From positions 1 through 15,969 of the forward strand of contig CAJTMQ010000006.1 in assembly GCA_910577215.1 (NCBI GenBank): a stretch of 15,969 bases of DNA, written 5' to 3'. Each line of letters begins with the position of its first letter. The first letter of the stretch is position 1. The translations under genes were made by a program, and so were the position numbers. Shown one piece after another: positions 1-5,147 of the stretch. Under the pieces are notes generated by a model that was given only the letters and a program-made list of their open reading frames with translations, had not been told where the DNA came from and searched no databases. This stretch comes from an uncultured Eubacterium sp. (GTDB lineage Bacteria; Bacillota; Clostridia; Oscillospirales; Acutalibacteraceae).

Positions 1-48
1 ACCGATAAGGTGCAACAACTTGACAGTGTGTGTTAAAGTTACAGTTTT

Positions 49-139
49 GCAGAAGTACTCAAGCTGGTGACGAGGCGCCCCTGCTAAGGGCGTAGGGTGG
101 GTAACCGCCGCGAGAGTTCGAATCTCTCCTTCTGCGCCA
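49..139 (+). tRNA. tRNA-Ser (anticodon GCU)
   Basis: The 5' acceptor strand GCAGAAG (49-55) pairs perfectly with CTTCTGC (129-135), followed by discriminator G and an encoded CCA at 137-139. The anticodon loop CTGCTAA gives GCU, reading AGC/AGU serine codons. The long variable arm expected of a class II serine tRNA is present. The T-arm is GAGAG (112-116), loop TTCGAAT, CTCTC. A TTGACA hexamer lies at 20-25, but no matching -10 fits before base 49, so the tRNA may be transcribed from further upstream. It is followed directly by a strong terminator and then by a repeat carrying a second copy of its 3' end. Confidence 0.96.
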
Positions 140-140
140 A

Positions 141-175
141 AATAAAAGGACAACATTAGTTGTCCTTTTATTTTT
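141..175 (+). terminator. Rho-independent terminator of tRNA-Ser(GCU)
   Basis: A perfect 14-bp inverted repeat (141-154 with 159-172) around loop ATTA is followed by a T run. It begins two bases after the tRNA CCA. Its sequence is unrelated to the terminator behind tRNA-Ser(UGA), even though the repeat elements that follow the two terminators are related. Confidence 0.9.
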
Positions 176-177
176 AT

Positions 178-292
178 GGAGAGATGAGAACACGTGGCTC
201 CAAATTTTAAAGCCGAAAGGCTGAGAAAATTGGGAGAAAGCTCCGGTGGAGGTTTCGATAGCAAGAGGAGAATCTCTCCTTCTGCGCCAAAA
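178..292 (+). repeat. tRNA-Ser-linked structured repeat, copy 1 (interrupted T-arm plus tRNA 3' end)
   Basis: The element opens with GGAGAGAT (178-185) and closes with ATCTCTCC (272-279), which are complementary. It then continues through the tRNA 3' acceptor strand to CCA. Positions 270-292 repeat 120-142 exactly (23 nt, period 150), so this is a second copy of the serine tRNA 3' end. Inside are a conserved 17-nt block at 184-200, a long hairpin (198-208 with 226-236, one A.G mismatch) capped by AGCC-GAAA-GGCT (211-222), a second hairpin at 237-255 (AAA, CTCC, loop GGT, GGAG, TTT), and a conserved 22-nt block at 253-274. The 17-nt and 22-nt blocks recur exactly in the copy behind tRNA-Ser(UGA). 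It could be a structured RNA, a small mobile element using the tRNA as target, or both. I do not recognise the family. Confidence 0.75.
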
Positions 293-350
293 GAATATGA
301 ATCCTTGGTGTTCGTGTTTTTTATATCTGAAAAGAGCCTTGAAGATATGG

Positions 351-379
351 TTGACAAGCATACTGAATCCTTTTATAAT
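351..379 (+). promoter_or_regulatory. SigA-type promoter for the transglutaminase-like gene
   Basis: TTGACA (351-356), a 17-bp spacer and TATAAT (374-379) give a full-consensus housekeeping promoter. It predicts a leader of about 30 nt before the gene at 416, with AGAAAGG at 401-407 as ribosome binding site. Confidence 0.85.
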
Positions 380-415
380 CTTTTATAAAGAACAATAATC
401 AGAAAGGTTTAATAC

Positions 416-2368
416 TTGTTTATGAAAAAAAGCAGAAATATTGTAGCTGTTCTTGCTTCGGTTTTAATTTTGTTTACAGCTTTATTGCCGTTTCAGGCAC
501 TTGCAGCGGCTGATGGACTTTCGGTTTCGGTTTCATATGAAGCAAAATGCGGTGAACCATCTGTATTTACTGTGAATGCCGATGGCGGCTCAGGCAATTA
601 TTTTTATTATCTTGGTAATATAACAAGGGATGGTGAAGACGGTCAATATTATGTAGTGGACCCCACGCGACTTCCTGCATATAAAACAGACAACACATTT
701 CAATTTACGTTTTGTGCTTCAGGCGTTTACTATCTTCATTTTTATGTGATGGATAAAGGCGTGAGCCCGATTGCAACAAAAAGAGAAATCGTTAAGGTTG
801 TACTTAATGATCCGGAGTATCCGTCAATCGAATCAATTGCAGATGATGTTGCAGCTCAGTGCTTAGTGAATTGTCAGACGGACTATGATAAGGCGTTGTG
901 GCTGCACGATTGGCTTTTGGATCATTGTGAATATGACTATTCATATAATTACTGCGGTCCTGAGGGTGCACTTGCAAGAGGAACGGGTACCTGTGAAGCG
1001 TATCATAGAGCATATACGATGCTTCTTAACCGTATAGGTATTGCCAATGGACGAGTTACGGGCAATGGTCATGTATGGACGGCAGTGCGTATGGACGGAA
1101 ATTGGTACCAGGTTGATGTTACGTGGGATGATAACGGATACAGCAACCATACATATGAAAATTATCTTTATTTCGGACTTAATGATACCATTATGAGTAT
1201 GGTACATTCCGATCATATACCAAACAGCAGTTATTTGTCAGACTCGCTTGAAAATAACTATTTAATTCGCAGCGGTGAAATTCACCAATGGTCTGATTCA
1301 TTGGAAGAGTCTATCCAAAAAAACCTGAACTCCGGAAATACAACATTTGAAATTCCTATTGAAAGCAGCATGCCAATGGCTTATCAGAATGTTATTTACA
1401 GTATTGCTGCTTATCAGCTTTCCTCACAGAAGTGGACAACTGAAACGCATACAGTTAAATTGGATGCTTTTTATTCAACCGGACAGATAAAATTTGTGGC
1501 TGAGTATATCCCTATCGGCTCTTCCGAACCGGATGTACCGCTGAATATTCCTGCAGTAGAGAATTTAAAAGTATCAGATTTATCCACAAAAGGAGCTACC
1601 TTGTCCTTTGATAAGGTTACAGATGCAAGCGGTTATGAAATTCAATATTTGCTTAACGATAAATGGACAACGGTATGCGAGGTAACAAACAATTCTAAAA
1701 TCTTTAGTCAGCTTGCCTCAAACAGATTTTATATAATGCGTGTTCGTGCATATGTAACCATTAACGGAGTAAAAACATATTCAGATAACTGGTCTTCTCT
1801 GGTAGCATTTACTACATATACAACAACAAACCGTATGACCTTTAGTAATTTAAGCACAACGGGAGCAACCGTAACACTTAAAGCCGTTACATATGCAGGT
1901 GCGTATGAAATACAGAGTTTGGTTAATGGTAAATGGGTAACGATGTGTGAAGTGGCAAATAGCATAAATACATTTAGTAAGCTTATTGAAAACAAACTTT
2001 ACACAATGCGTTTCAGAGCCTTTAAAACAGTGGACGGAGCAAAGGTGTATTCCTCCAATTGGTCTGCAGCATACAGCTTTACAACATATTCTACTGCAGC
2101 CAGAATAACCTTCAGTAATATTCATTCCAAGGGAGCAACACTTAATATCAACAGTATTCGTAATGCCGATGGTTATGAGCTTCAGTATGTAAGTAATGGT
2201 TTGTGGGTAAAGTTTGGAGATTTAACAAAAAATTCCAGAATCTTCAGCAGTCTTGAAAGTGGTAAAAAATATACCTTCAGAATAAGAGCATACACAGTTA
2301 TAAACGGTCAGAAGATTTATTCAAGCAATATGTCCGGTGCGTATAGTTTTACTACATTGGCGAAATGA
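416..2368 (+). CDS. Secreted transglutaminase-like protein with three Fn3-like repeats
   Basis: The N-terminus is a clear signal peptide: basic MFMKKSRN, a hydrophobic stretch, then an ALAA cleavage-type site near residue 31. A transglutaminase/protease-like core follows, with a visible catalytic triad: Cys193 in GTCEAY, His219 in GNGHVW and Asp234 in VDVTWDD. Domains of this kind in Clostridia are usually exported cysteine peptidases or cross-linking enzymes; the substrate here is unknown. Residues about 378-650 form three tandem units of about 90 residues, each with a GAT(L/V) strand, YE(I/L)Q and a closing (A/S)FTT. These look like fibronectin type III modules that would bind a surface polymer. 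No sortase motif is visible, so it is probably released or held non-covalently. The TTG at 416 sits 8 nt from AGAAAGG; the ATG at 422 is an alternative start with a longer spacer. It has its own promoter and terminator, so it is monocistronic. Confidence 0.9.
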   Translation: MFMKKSRNIVAVLASVLILFTALLPFQALAAADGLSVSVSYEAKCGEPSVFTVNADGGSGNYFYYLGNITRDGEDGQYYVVDPTRLPAYKTDNTFQFTFCASGVYYLHFYVMDKGVSPIATKREIVKVVLNDPEYPSIESIADDVAAQCLVNCQTDYDKALWLHDWLLDHCEYDYSYNYCGPEGALARGTGTCEAYHRAYTMLLNRIGIANGRVTGNGHVWTAVRMDGNWYQVDVTWDDNGYSNHTYENYLYFGLNDTIMSMVHSDHIPNSSYLSDSLENNYLIRSGEIHQWSDSLEESIQKNLNSGNTTFEIPIESSMPMAYQNVIYSIAAYQLSSQKWTTETHTVKLDAFYSTGQIKFVAEYIPIGSSEPDVPLNIPAVENLKVSDLSTKGATLSFDKVTDASGYEIQYLLNDKWTTVCEVTNNSKIFSQLASNRFYIMRVRAYVTINGVKTYSDNWSSLVAFTTYTTTNRMTFSNLSTTGATVTLKAVTYAGAYEIQSLVNGKWVTMCEVANSINTFSKLIENKLYTMRFRAFKTVDGAKVYSSNWSAAYSFTTYSTAARITFSNIHSKGATLNINSIRNADGYELQYVSNGLWVKFGDLTKNSRIFSSLESGKKYTFRIRAYTVINGQKIYSSNMSGAYSFTTLAK

Positions 2369-2375
2369 TAAAGAC

Positions 2376-2414
2376 AAGAGACTTGAACTTAGGTTTAAGT
2401 CTTTTGTTTTTTTG
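2376..2414 (+). terminator. Terminator of the transglutaminase-like gene
   Basis: AGACTTGAAC (2379-2388), loop TTAG and GTTTAAGTCT (2393-2402) form a 10-bp stem with one G.U pair, followed by a T-rich tract. It lies 7 bases after the stop codon. Confidence 0.88.
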
Positions 2415-2515
2415 TGTAAATATATAAAAAAACGATAAAATTATAATGAAAATAGTGCATGTTGCTTAGATTCGTGGTATGATTAATTCAGTTACATTTA
2501 AGGGGGAATTTATGT

Positions 2516-2780
2516 ATGTCTGAAAAAGGCGGATCTAAAGTGAAGCATTTTTCACAGATGTAAAAACACATTGGACGAAGCCGGCACCCGGTAAGTATGT
2601 TCCTTATAGGGAATATCTTGATATACTTATCGGCAACGGCAGTAACTATGTGGGTAAAAAAACACTTGAATACCTGACTTTTGCGGCAAGCTGTTATTTA
2701 ATGATGTATCATTATCAGCTGCCGTATCTAACATTTTCCATAATTGCGCTTATTAATATGCCGATTAATTATATACAAAT
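2516..2780 (+). pseudogene. 5' remnant of a GPH/MFS-type transporter gene
   Basis: A good ribosome binding site (AGGGGGAA, 2500-2508) precedes ATG at 2516, which encodes MSEKGGSKVKHF and then hits a stop after four more codons. Shifting frame at the run of five T (2548-2552) restores a long open frame. That frame reads through KPAPGKYVPYREY and a hydrophobic segment (LTFAASCYLMMYHY) to roughly NMPINYI near 2780. The charged start followed by (K)YVPYxEY resembles the beginning of glycoside-pentoside-hexuronide cation symporters. The gene is therefore both frameshifted (one T missing) and truncated, since such carriers normally have about 450 residues. Beyond about 2780 the sequence belongs to an opposing gene fragment. 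The frameshift and truncation are seen directly; the family call is moderate. Confidence 0.6.
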
Positions 2781-3134
2781 ATCAATATTGTTTGGATTTT
2801 TGCTGTCAATATTATTTGCGTCAACACAGAATGATGAGCGTGAAACAGAAAAATTTTCGCTGCTGCACGTGTTTTCAACTTCTTTTATTTCAAAATCTTT
2901 TAAATCAACCTTCATTCTCACCTCCATTTCGTCAAGAATAAGCGCATTGTGATCGCTCATACAAAAGAGAGGAATGTCAACCGCATAATTATCATTCAGC
3001 TTAACAGTTTTTGTAAAAAACTTGTTGTTTGAATCAATGTATTTTTCAAGCTGATTTGAAAAATGACGTTCAAGAATATCAATGCTTGAATTAACGCAAA
3101 ACTGTATTCCCCGCACAATATCAGAAAGCGTCAT
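2769..3134 (-). pseudogene. Truncated DUF2589-like gene fragment
   Basis: This is a 121-residue open frame. The N-terminal part (LSDIVRGIQ) and the central VDIPLFCMSDHNALILDEM resemble the hydrophobic-strand pattern of DUF2589 proteins, which have no established biochemical role and occur in prophage-like and accessory contexts. The expected C-terminal strand region is missing: the frame ends in the AT-rich DNA that forms the tail of the opposing transporter remnant, so its stop codon appears borrowed. The ATG at 3134 has no Shine-Dalgarno of its own, and it overlaps by one base the stop of a 15-codon frame that does. Translation may therefore be coupled. It could also be an intact small gene of another family; the DUF2589 assignment is from memory of the motif only. 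Confidence 0.45.
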
Positions 3135-3181
3135 TATGCTGTTTTTGCTGCTGCTTTTTTATTCCATTTTTTTAATGCCAT
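3134..3181 (-). CDS. Possible 15-residue leader peptide upstream of the DUF2589-like fragment
   Basis: ATG at 3181 is preceded on the minus strand by AAAGGATGA at good spacing and encodes MALKKWNKKAAAKTA, a short, strongly basic peptide. Its TAA shares one base with the ATG of the next frame (TAATG), an arrangement typical of translational coupling. The downstream frame has no ribosome binding site of its own, which favours this peptide being translated. It could alternatively be the true N-terminus of the downstream protein displaced by a small frameshift. Confidence 0.4.
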   Translation of the reverse strand: MALKKWNKKAAAKTA

Positions 3182-3238
3182 ATTTTATCATCCTTTTTTA
3201 TCTTTTTAGTAATAATTATGCTTGTCTTTAAAAATTTA

Positions 3239-3247
3239 TGCTATAAT
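3239..3247 (+). promoter_or_regulatory. Extended -10 promoter for the GNAT gene
   Basis: TGCTATAAT is an extended -10 (TG, one base, consensus TATAAT). The best -35-like hexamer, TTGTCT at 3222-3227, is only 14 bp away, so the extended -10 probably carries recognition. The gene starts at 3286. Confidence 0.6.
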
Positions 3248-3285
3248 ACTGTTAATTGATTAAACATACCAATAAGGAAAATAAA

Positions 3286-3711
3286 ATGATAAGAAAATTT
3301 ACTGAAAATGATACAGACAGAATTATGCAGATATGGCTTCAGGCGAATATTGATGCCCACAGCTTTATTCCTGCTGATTATTGGAATCGCAATTTTGAAT
3401 ATGTGAAAGAAGAAATTATAAAAGCAGAAATTTATGTTTATGAAATTGAAAATGAGCCTGTTGCCTTCATTGGTCTTGCTGATGATTATATTGCGGGAAT
3501 ATTTGTTGAATGCAGACTGCGTTCAAAGGGGATAGGAAAGGAGCTTATTGCTTTTGCAAAGCAGATAAAGAAGACGCTTAGGCTTCATGTTTATTCAAAA
3601 AATGCGCGTGCTGTTGCATTCTATAAAAAAGAAGGTTTTGCTGTTGTATGTGAGCAAATGGATTCGTCAACGGGAGAACCTGAATTGGAAATGATTTGGA
3701 AAAACGCTTAA
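3286..3711 (+). CDS. GNAT family N-acetyltransferase (YiaC-like)
   Basis: This 141-residue protein has the GNAT fold signature. It contains the acetyl-CoA pyrophosphate loop RSKGIG (residues 79-84), followed by a helix and the LHVYSKNARAVAFYKKEGF segment that forms motif B. The opening IRKFTENDTDRIMQIW and the AHSFIPADYW segment resemble the E. coli YiaC group, members of which acetylate protein lysines or small amines. The substrate here cannot be read from sequence. ATG 3286 is chosen because AAGGAAA lies just before it; an in-frame TTG at 3256 sits too close to the -10 and lacks such a site. The stop codon runs directly into a truncated copy of the tRNA-linked repeat, whose hairpin at 3748-3782 probably ends this transcript. 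Confidence 0.88.
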   Translation: MIRKFTENDTDRIMQIWLQANIDAHSFIPADYWNRNFEYVKEEIIKAEIYVYEIENEPVAFIGLADDYIAGIFVECRLRSKGIGKELIAFAKQIKKTLRLHVYSKNARAVAFYKKEGFAVVCEQMDSSTGEPELEMIWKNA

Positions 3712-3803
3712 TTTTCGGAGCCACGTGTTCTCATCCCATTATAACAAAAAAATAACACAAGCATTTTGCTTGTGTTATTTTTATGGCGGAGAGGATGGGA
3801 TTC
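3711..3803 (-). repeat. Tandem duplicate of the tRNA-Ser(UGA) 3' end, terminator and partial repeat core
   Basis: This 93-bp stretch repeats 3864-3957 almost base for base, at a period of 153-154. The differences are one substitution and one A in a poly-A run. It carries the last 20 nt of tRNA-Ser(UGA) (3784-3803), the terminator hairpin and the first part of another repeat core (conserved GAGCCACGTGTTCTC on the plus strand at 3718-3732). The core is cut off exactly at the GNAT stop codon. It looks like a second round of the same insertion or tandem amplification, later truncated. Confidence 0.85.
3748..3782. terminator. Bidirectional terminator hairpin, duplicate copy
   Basis: A perfect 16-bp inverted repeat (3748-3763 with 3767-3782) around loop TTT is flanked by A and T runs on both sides. 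It can terminate the GNAT transcript on the plus strand and any transcript continuing on the minus strand. It is a copy of the hairpin at 3902-3936. Confidence 0.85.
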
Positions 3804-3893
3804 TCCTCTTGCTATCGAAAGGTGCACTGCACCTTTCTCCTGAAAATTTTCGCCTTTGGCTCAATTTTCAGAGCCACGTGTTCTCATCCCATT
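3784..3893 (-). repeat. tRNA-Ser-linked structured repeat, copy 2 (interrupted T-arm plus tRNA 3' end)
   Basis: Read on the minus strand, it opens with ATGGGAT (plus 3886-3892) and closes with ATCCCAT (plus 3795-3801), then continues through the tRNA-Ser(UGA) 3' acceptor strand to CCA at 3784. Between them are the same 17-nt block (plus 3871-3887) and 22-nt block (plus 3799-3820) as copy 1. The same two hairpins are present. One is an 8-bp stem, 3841-3848 with 3863-3870, capped by GCC/GGC. The other is 3818-3825 with 3829-3836 and a 3-nt loop. The hairpin sequences differ from copy 1 while pairing is kept, and the closing stem matches this tRNA's T-stem rather than that of tRNA-Ser(GCU). Confidence 0.75.
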
Positions 3894-3901
3894 ATAACAA
3901 A

Positions 3902-3936
3902 AAAAATAACACAAGCATTTTGCTTGTGTTATTTTT
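3902..3936 (-). terminator. Terminator of tRNA-Ser(UGA)
   Basis: A 16-bp perfect stem (3902-3917 with 3921-3936) and 3-nt loop sit immediately after the tRNA CCA end, with a run of T on the minus strand. Confidence 0.9.
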
Positions 3937-3937
3937 A

Positions 3938-4025
3938 TGGCGGAGAGGATGGGATTCGAACCCATGTGGCTTTTGGCCAAACGGTTTTCAAGACCGCCTC
4001 GTTATGACCGCTTCGATACCTCTCC
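3938..4025 (-). tRNA. tRNA-Ser (anticodon UGA)
   Basis: Acceptor GGAGAGG pairs with CCTCTCC, with discriminator G and encoded CCA. The anticodon loop CTTGAAA gives UGA, reading UCN serine codons (plus-strand TCA at 3988-3990). A long variable arm and a T-arm of ATGGG, TTCGAAT, CCCAT are present. It has its own consensus promoter and a strong terminator. Open frames running antisense through it are translation artefacts. Confidence 0.97.
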
Positions 4026-4039
4026 GTATCTGCTCGAAT

Positions 4040-4068
4040 ATATTATCACAAGAATAACGCAATGTCAA
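4040..4068 (-). promoter_or_regulatory. SigA-type promoter of tRNA-Ser(UGA)
   Basis: On the minus strand, TTGACA (plus 4063-4068), a 17-bp spacer and TATAAT-like TAATAT (plus 4040-4045) place the start of transcription a few bases before the tRNA 5' end at 4025. Confidence 0.88.
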
Positions 4069-4077
4069 GACTTTTTT

Positions 4078-4107
4078 AAAAAAAGAAAGCCGCTTAAAAA
4101 GCGGCTT
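4078..4107 (-). terminator. Terminator of the sigma factor / zinc-ribbon transcript
   Basis: On the minus strand, AAGCCGCTT (plus 4099-4107 arm) pairs with AAGCGGCTT (plus 4087-4095 arm) around a 3-nt loop. It is followed by TCTTTTTTT. It ends just before the tRNA-Ser(UGA) promoter. Confidence 0.9.
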
Positions 4108-4119
4108 CAAAATACTTTA

Positions 4120-4395
4120 TTATTCTTCGCTCATCTTTGCAAAGCATTCGCTGCAATATACAGGGCGATCATCTTTTGGCTGGAAAGGAACCTTACAAGC
4201 AGCTCCGCAACTTGCACAGATTGCATCGTGCATTTCTCTTGGTGCTTTTGCTGCTGCTTTTCTTGCAAAACGGCATTCTTTGCATCTCTGCGGCTCGTTC
4301 ACAAAGCCCTTTTCTGCATAGAATTCCTGTTCACCTGCAGAAAAAATAAATTCATTTCCGCAGTCTTTACAAATTAAAGTCTTATCTTCGTACAT
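4120..4395 (-). CDS. CxxC-x17-CxxC zinc-ribbon protein
   Basis: This 91-residue protein has four CxxC pairs: C9/C12, C38/C41, C60/C63 and C81/C84. The first half (YEDKTLICKDCGNEF, GEQEFYAEKG, RCKECR) matches the short zinc-ribbon family often called zf-trcl. The second half has the CxxC, 17 residues, CxxC spacing and the VPFxP...RPVYCxxCF pattern. Such proteins are common in Clostridia and probably bind two zinc ions; a nucleic-acid or RNA polymerase role is often supposed but unproven. I chose ATG 4395 because AGAGAGG lies 8 nt upstream; the longer in-frame ATG at 4419 has no such site. It lies 56 bp behind the sigma factor gene and precedes its terminator, so the two are probably co-transcribed. 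Confidence 0.85.
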   Translation of the reverse strand: MYEDKTLICKDCGNEFIFSAGEQEFYAEKGFVNEPQRCKECRFARKAAAKAPREMHDAICASCGAACKVPFQPKDDRPVYCSECFAKMSEE

Positions 4396-4451
4396 CTTCA
4401 TAACCTCTCTTTCATACAAGAATTAGTTGCAGGGCAACTACGCTGGGACAT

Positions 4452-5024
4452 TCAGAAGGAAACTACTTTCAGTTTCTTTCTAATGCGCTGTAAAGCGTTA
4501 TCAATCGCTTTTGGAGTTTTGCCTAATTTATTTGCGATTTCGCGGTAACTGCAACCAATCATATGCAATCTCAAAACATTGTTTTCAAATTCAGAGAGTT
4601 CATTTTGAAGTTGTTGTGTTAACATCGATACGCTTTCCTGAGCAAGGAAAGAATCTTCGGCACTCAGTACAGAATTTTTGCTGTTGACAAATTCTTCTTC
4701 AAGAGGAACAACGCTGTTCTGCGGAACATCTTTCCTCCTGCTGACCTTACGCAGTGCCGTTTGTAGAGAATTATTGATGCAGGTGTAACAGTAGGTGCTG
4801 AAAGCCGCACCTTTACTGCAATCAAATGAATTTATAGCGGCCAGCAGACCAATCATACCCTCCTGAATAAGATCTTCTCTTTCAATAGGGGAATCGGAAT
4901 ACTTTGATGCTAAAACTTCAACCGCTGCCCTGTATCTTGTGATAATAAAGGTTAATGCCTCATTATCTCCTTCTTTGGAAAGTGAAAGAATTTCAGTTTC
5001 AGTTAAGTTGTTTAACATCTTCAT
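4452..5024 (-). CDS. Sigma-70 family RNA polymerase sigma factor, SigH-like
   Basis: This 190-residue protein has sigma region 2 (DLIQEGMIGLLAAINSFD, with FSTYCYTCINN and a basic ALRKVSRRK stretch) and a region 4 helix-turn-helix near the C-terminus (MIGCSYREIANKLGKTPKAI). Regions 1.1 and 3 are absent. The short length, the SLSKEGDNEAL start and the region 2 wording resemble the SigH/Spo0H group of Firmicutes, which directs early stationary-phase and sporulation genes. It is not next to secE-nusG, where sigH often lies, so this may be a paralogue. ATG 5024 follows AGGTGAAG at 7 nt; an in-frame ATG at 5072 lies inside the promoter and cannot be the start from that promoter. The predicted leader is very short. 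Confidence 0.85.
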   Translation of the reverse strand: MKMLNNLTETEILSLSKEGDNEALTFIITRYRAAVEVLASKYSDSPIEREDLIQEGMIGLLAAINSFDCSKGAAFSTYCYTCINNSLQTALRKVSRRKDVPQNSVVPLEEEFVNSKNSVLSAEDSFLAQESVSMLTQQLQNELSEFENNVLRLHMIGCSYREIANKLGKTPKAIDNALQRIRKKLKVVSF

Positions 5025-5043
5025 AATTTCTTCACCTAAACTA

Positions 5044-5072
5044 AATATATACAAAAAAATATACTTTGTCAA
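5044..5072 (-). promoter_or_regulatory. SigA-type promoter of the SigH-like sigma gene
   Basis: On the minus strand, TTGACA (plus 5067-5072), a 17-bp spacer and TATATT (plus 5044-5049). The transcription start falls near 5037, leaving about a dozen bases that are almost entirely ribosome binding site. Confidence 0.82.
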
Positions 5073-5147
5073 GTTATATTTTTTTTTGATATTATTTTAC
5101 ATAATGCGATATTTGTAAAAATATTGTCGATATTTGTAGAATAAGAA

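Noticed and set aside
20..48. Promoter for tRNA-Ser(GCU) using TTGACA at 20-25
   Set aside because: A -10 at proper spacing would fall at 43-48, directly against the tRNA 5' end, and the bases there (AGTTTT) do not match.
178..292. Known self-cleaving ribozyme (hammerhead-like GATGAG motif)
   Set aside because: GATGAG and a GAAA loop occur, but the required CUGAUGA...GAAA core arrangement around a three-way junction is not present.
59..361. Open frames through both tRNA-Ser loci (minus 59-361; plus 194-388, 3725-4057, 3783-4007, 3937-4377) encoding WRRRRDS- or MAERMGF-type peptides
   Set aside because: They are translations, mostly antisense, of tRNA 3' ends, terminators and the repeat element; the WRRRxDS and ERMGFEP strings are simply the T-arm and CCA end read as codons.
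2650..2952. 100-residue plus-strand frame starting at GTG 2650
   Set aside because: It is the in-frame tail of the frameshifted transporter remnant running antisense into the DUF2589-like fragment; no ribosome binding site precedes GTG 2650.
3711..3957. CRISPR array
   Set aside because: Only two long repeats, containing a tRNA end and a terminator, with no series of short repeats and unique spacers and no cas genes nearby.
4424..4440. Hairpin TAGTTGC-AGG-GCAACTA between the sigma and zinc-ribbon genes as a terminator
   Set aside because: There is no T run after it on the minus strand; at most it could be a processing or attenuation site.
5024..5072. Longer start (MTKYIFLYIF) for the sigma factor
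   Set aside because: The extension overlaps the TTGACA and TATATT of its own promoter and has no ribosome binding site.
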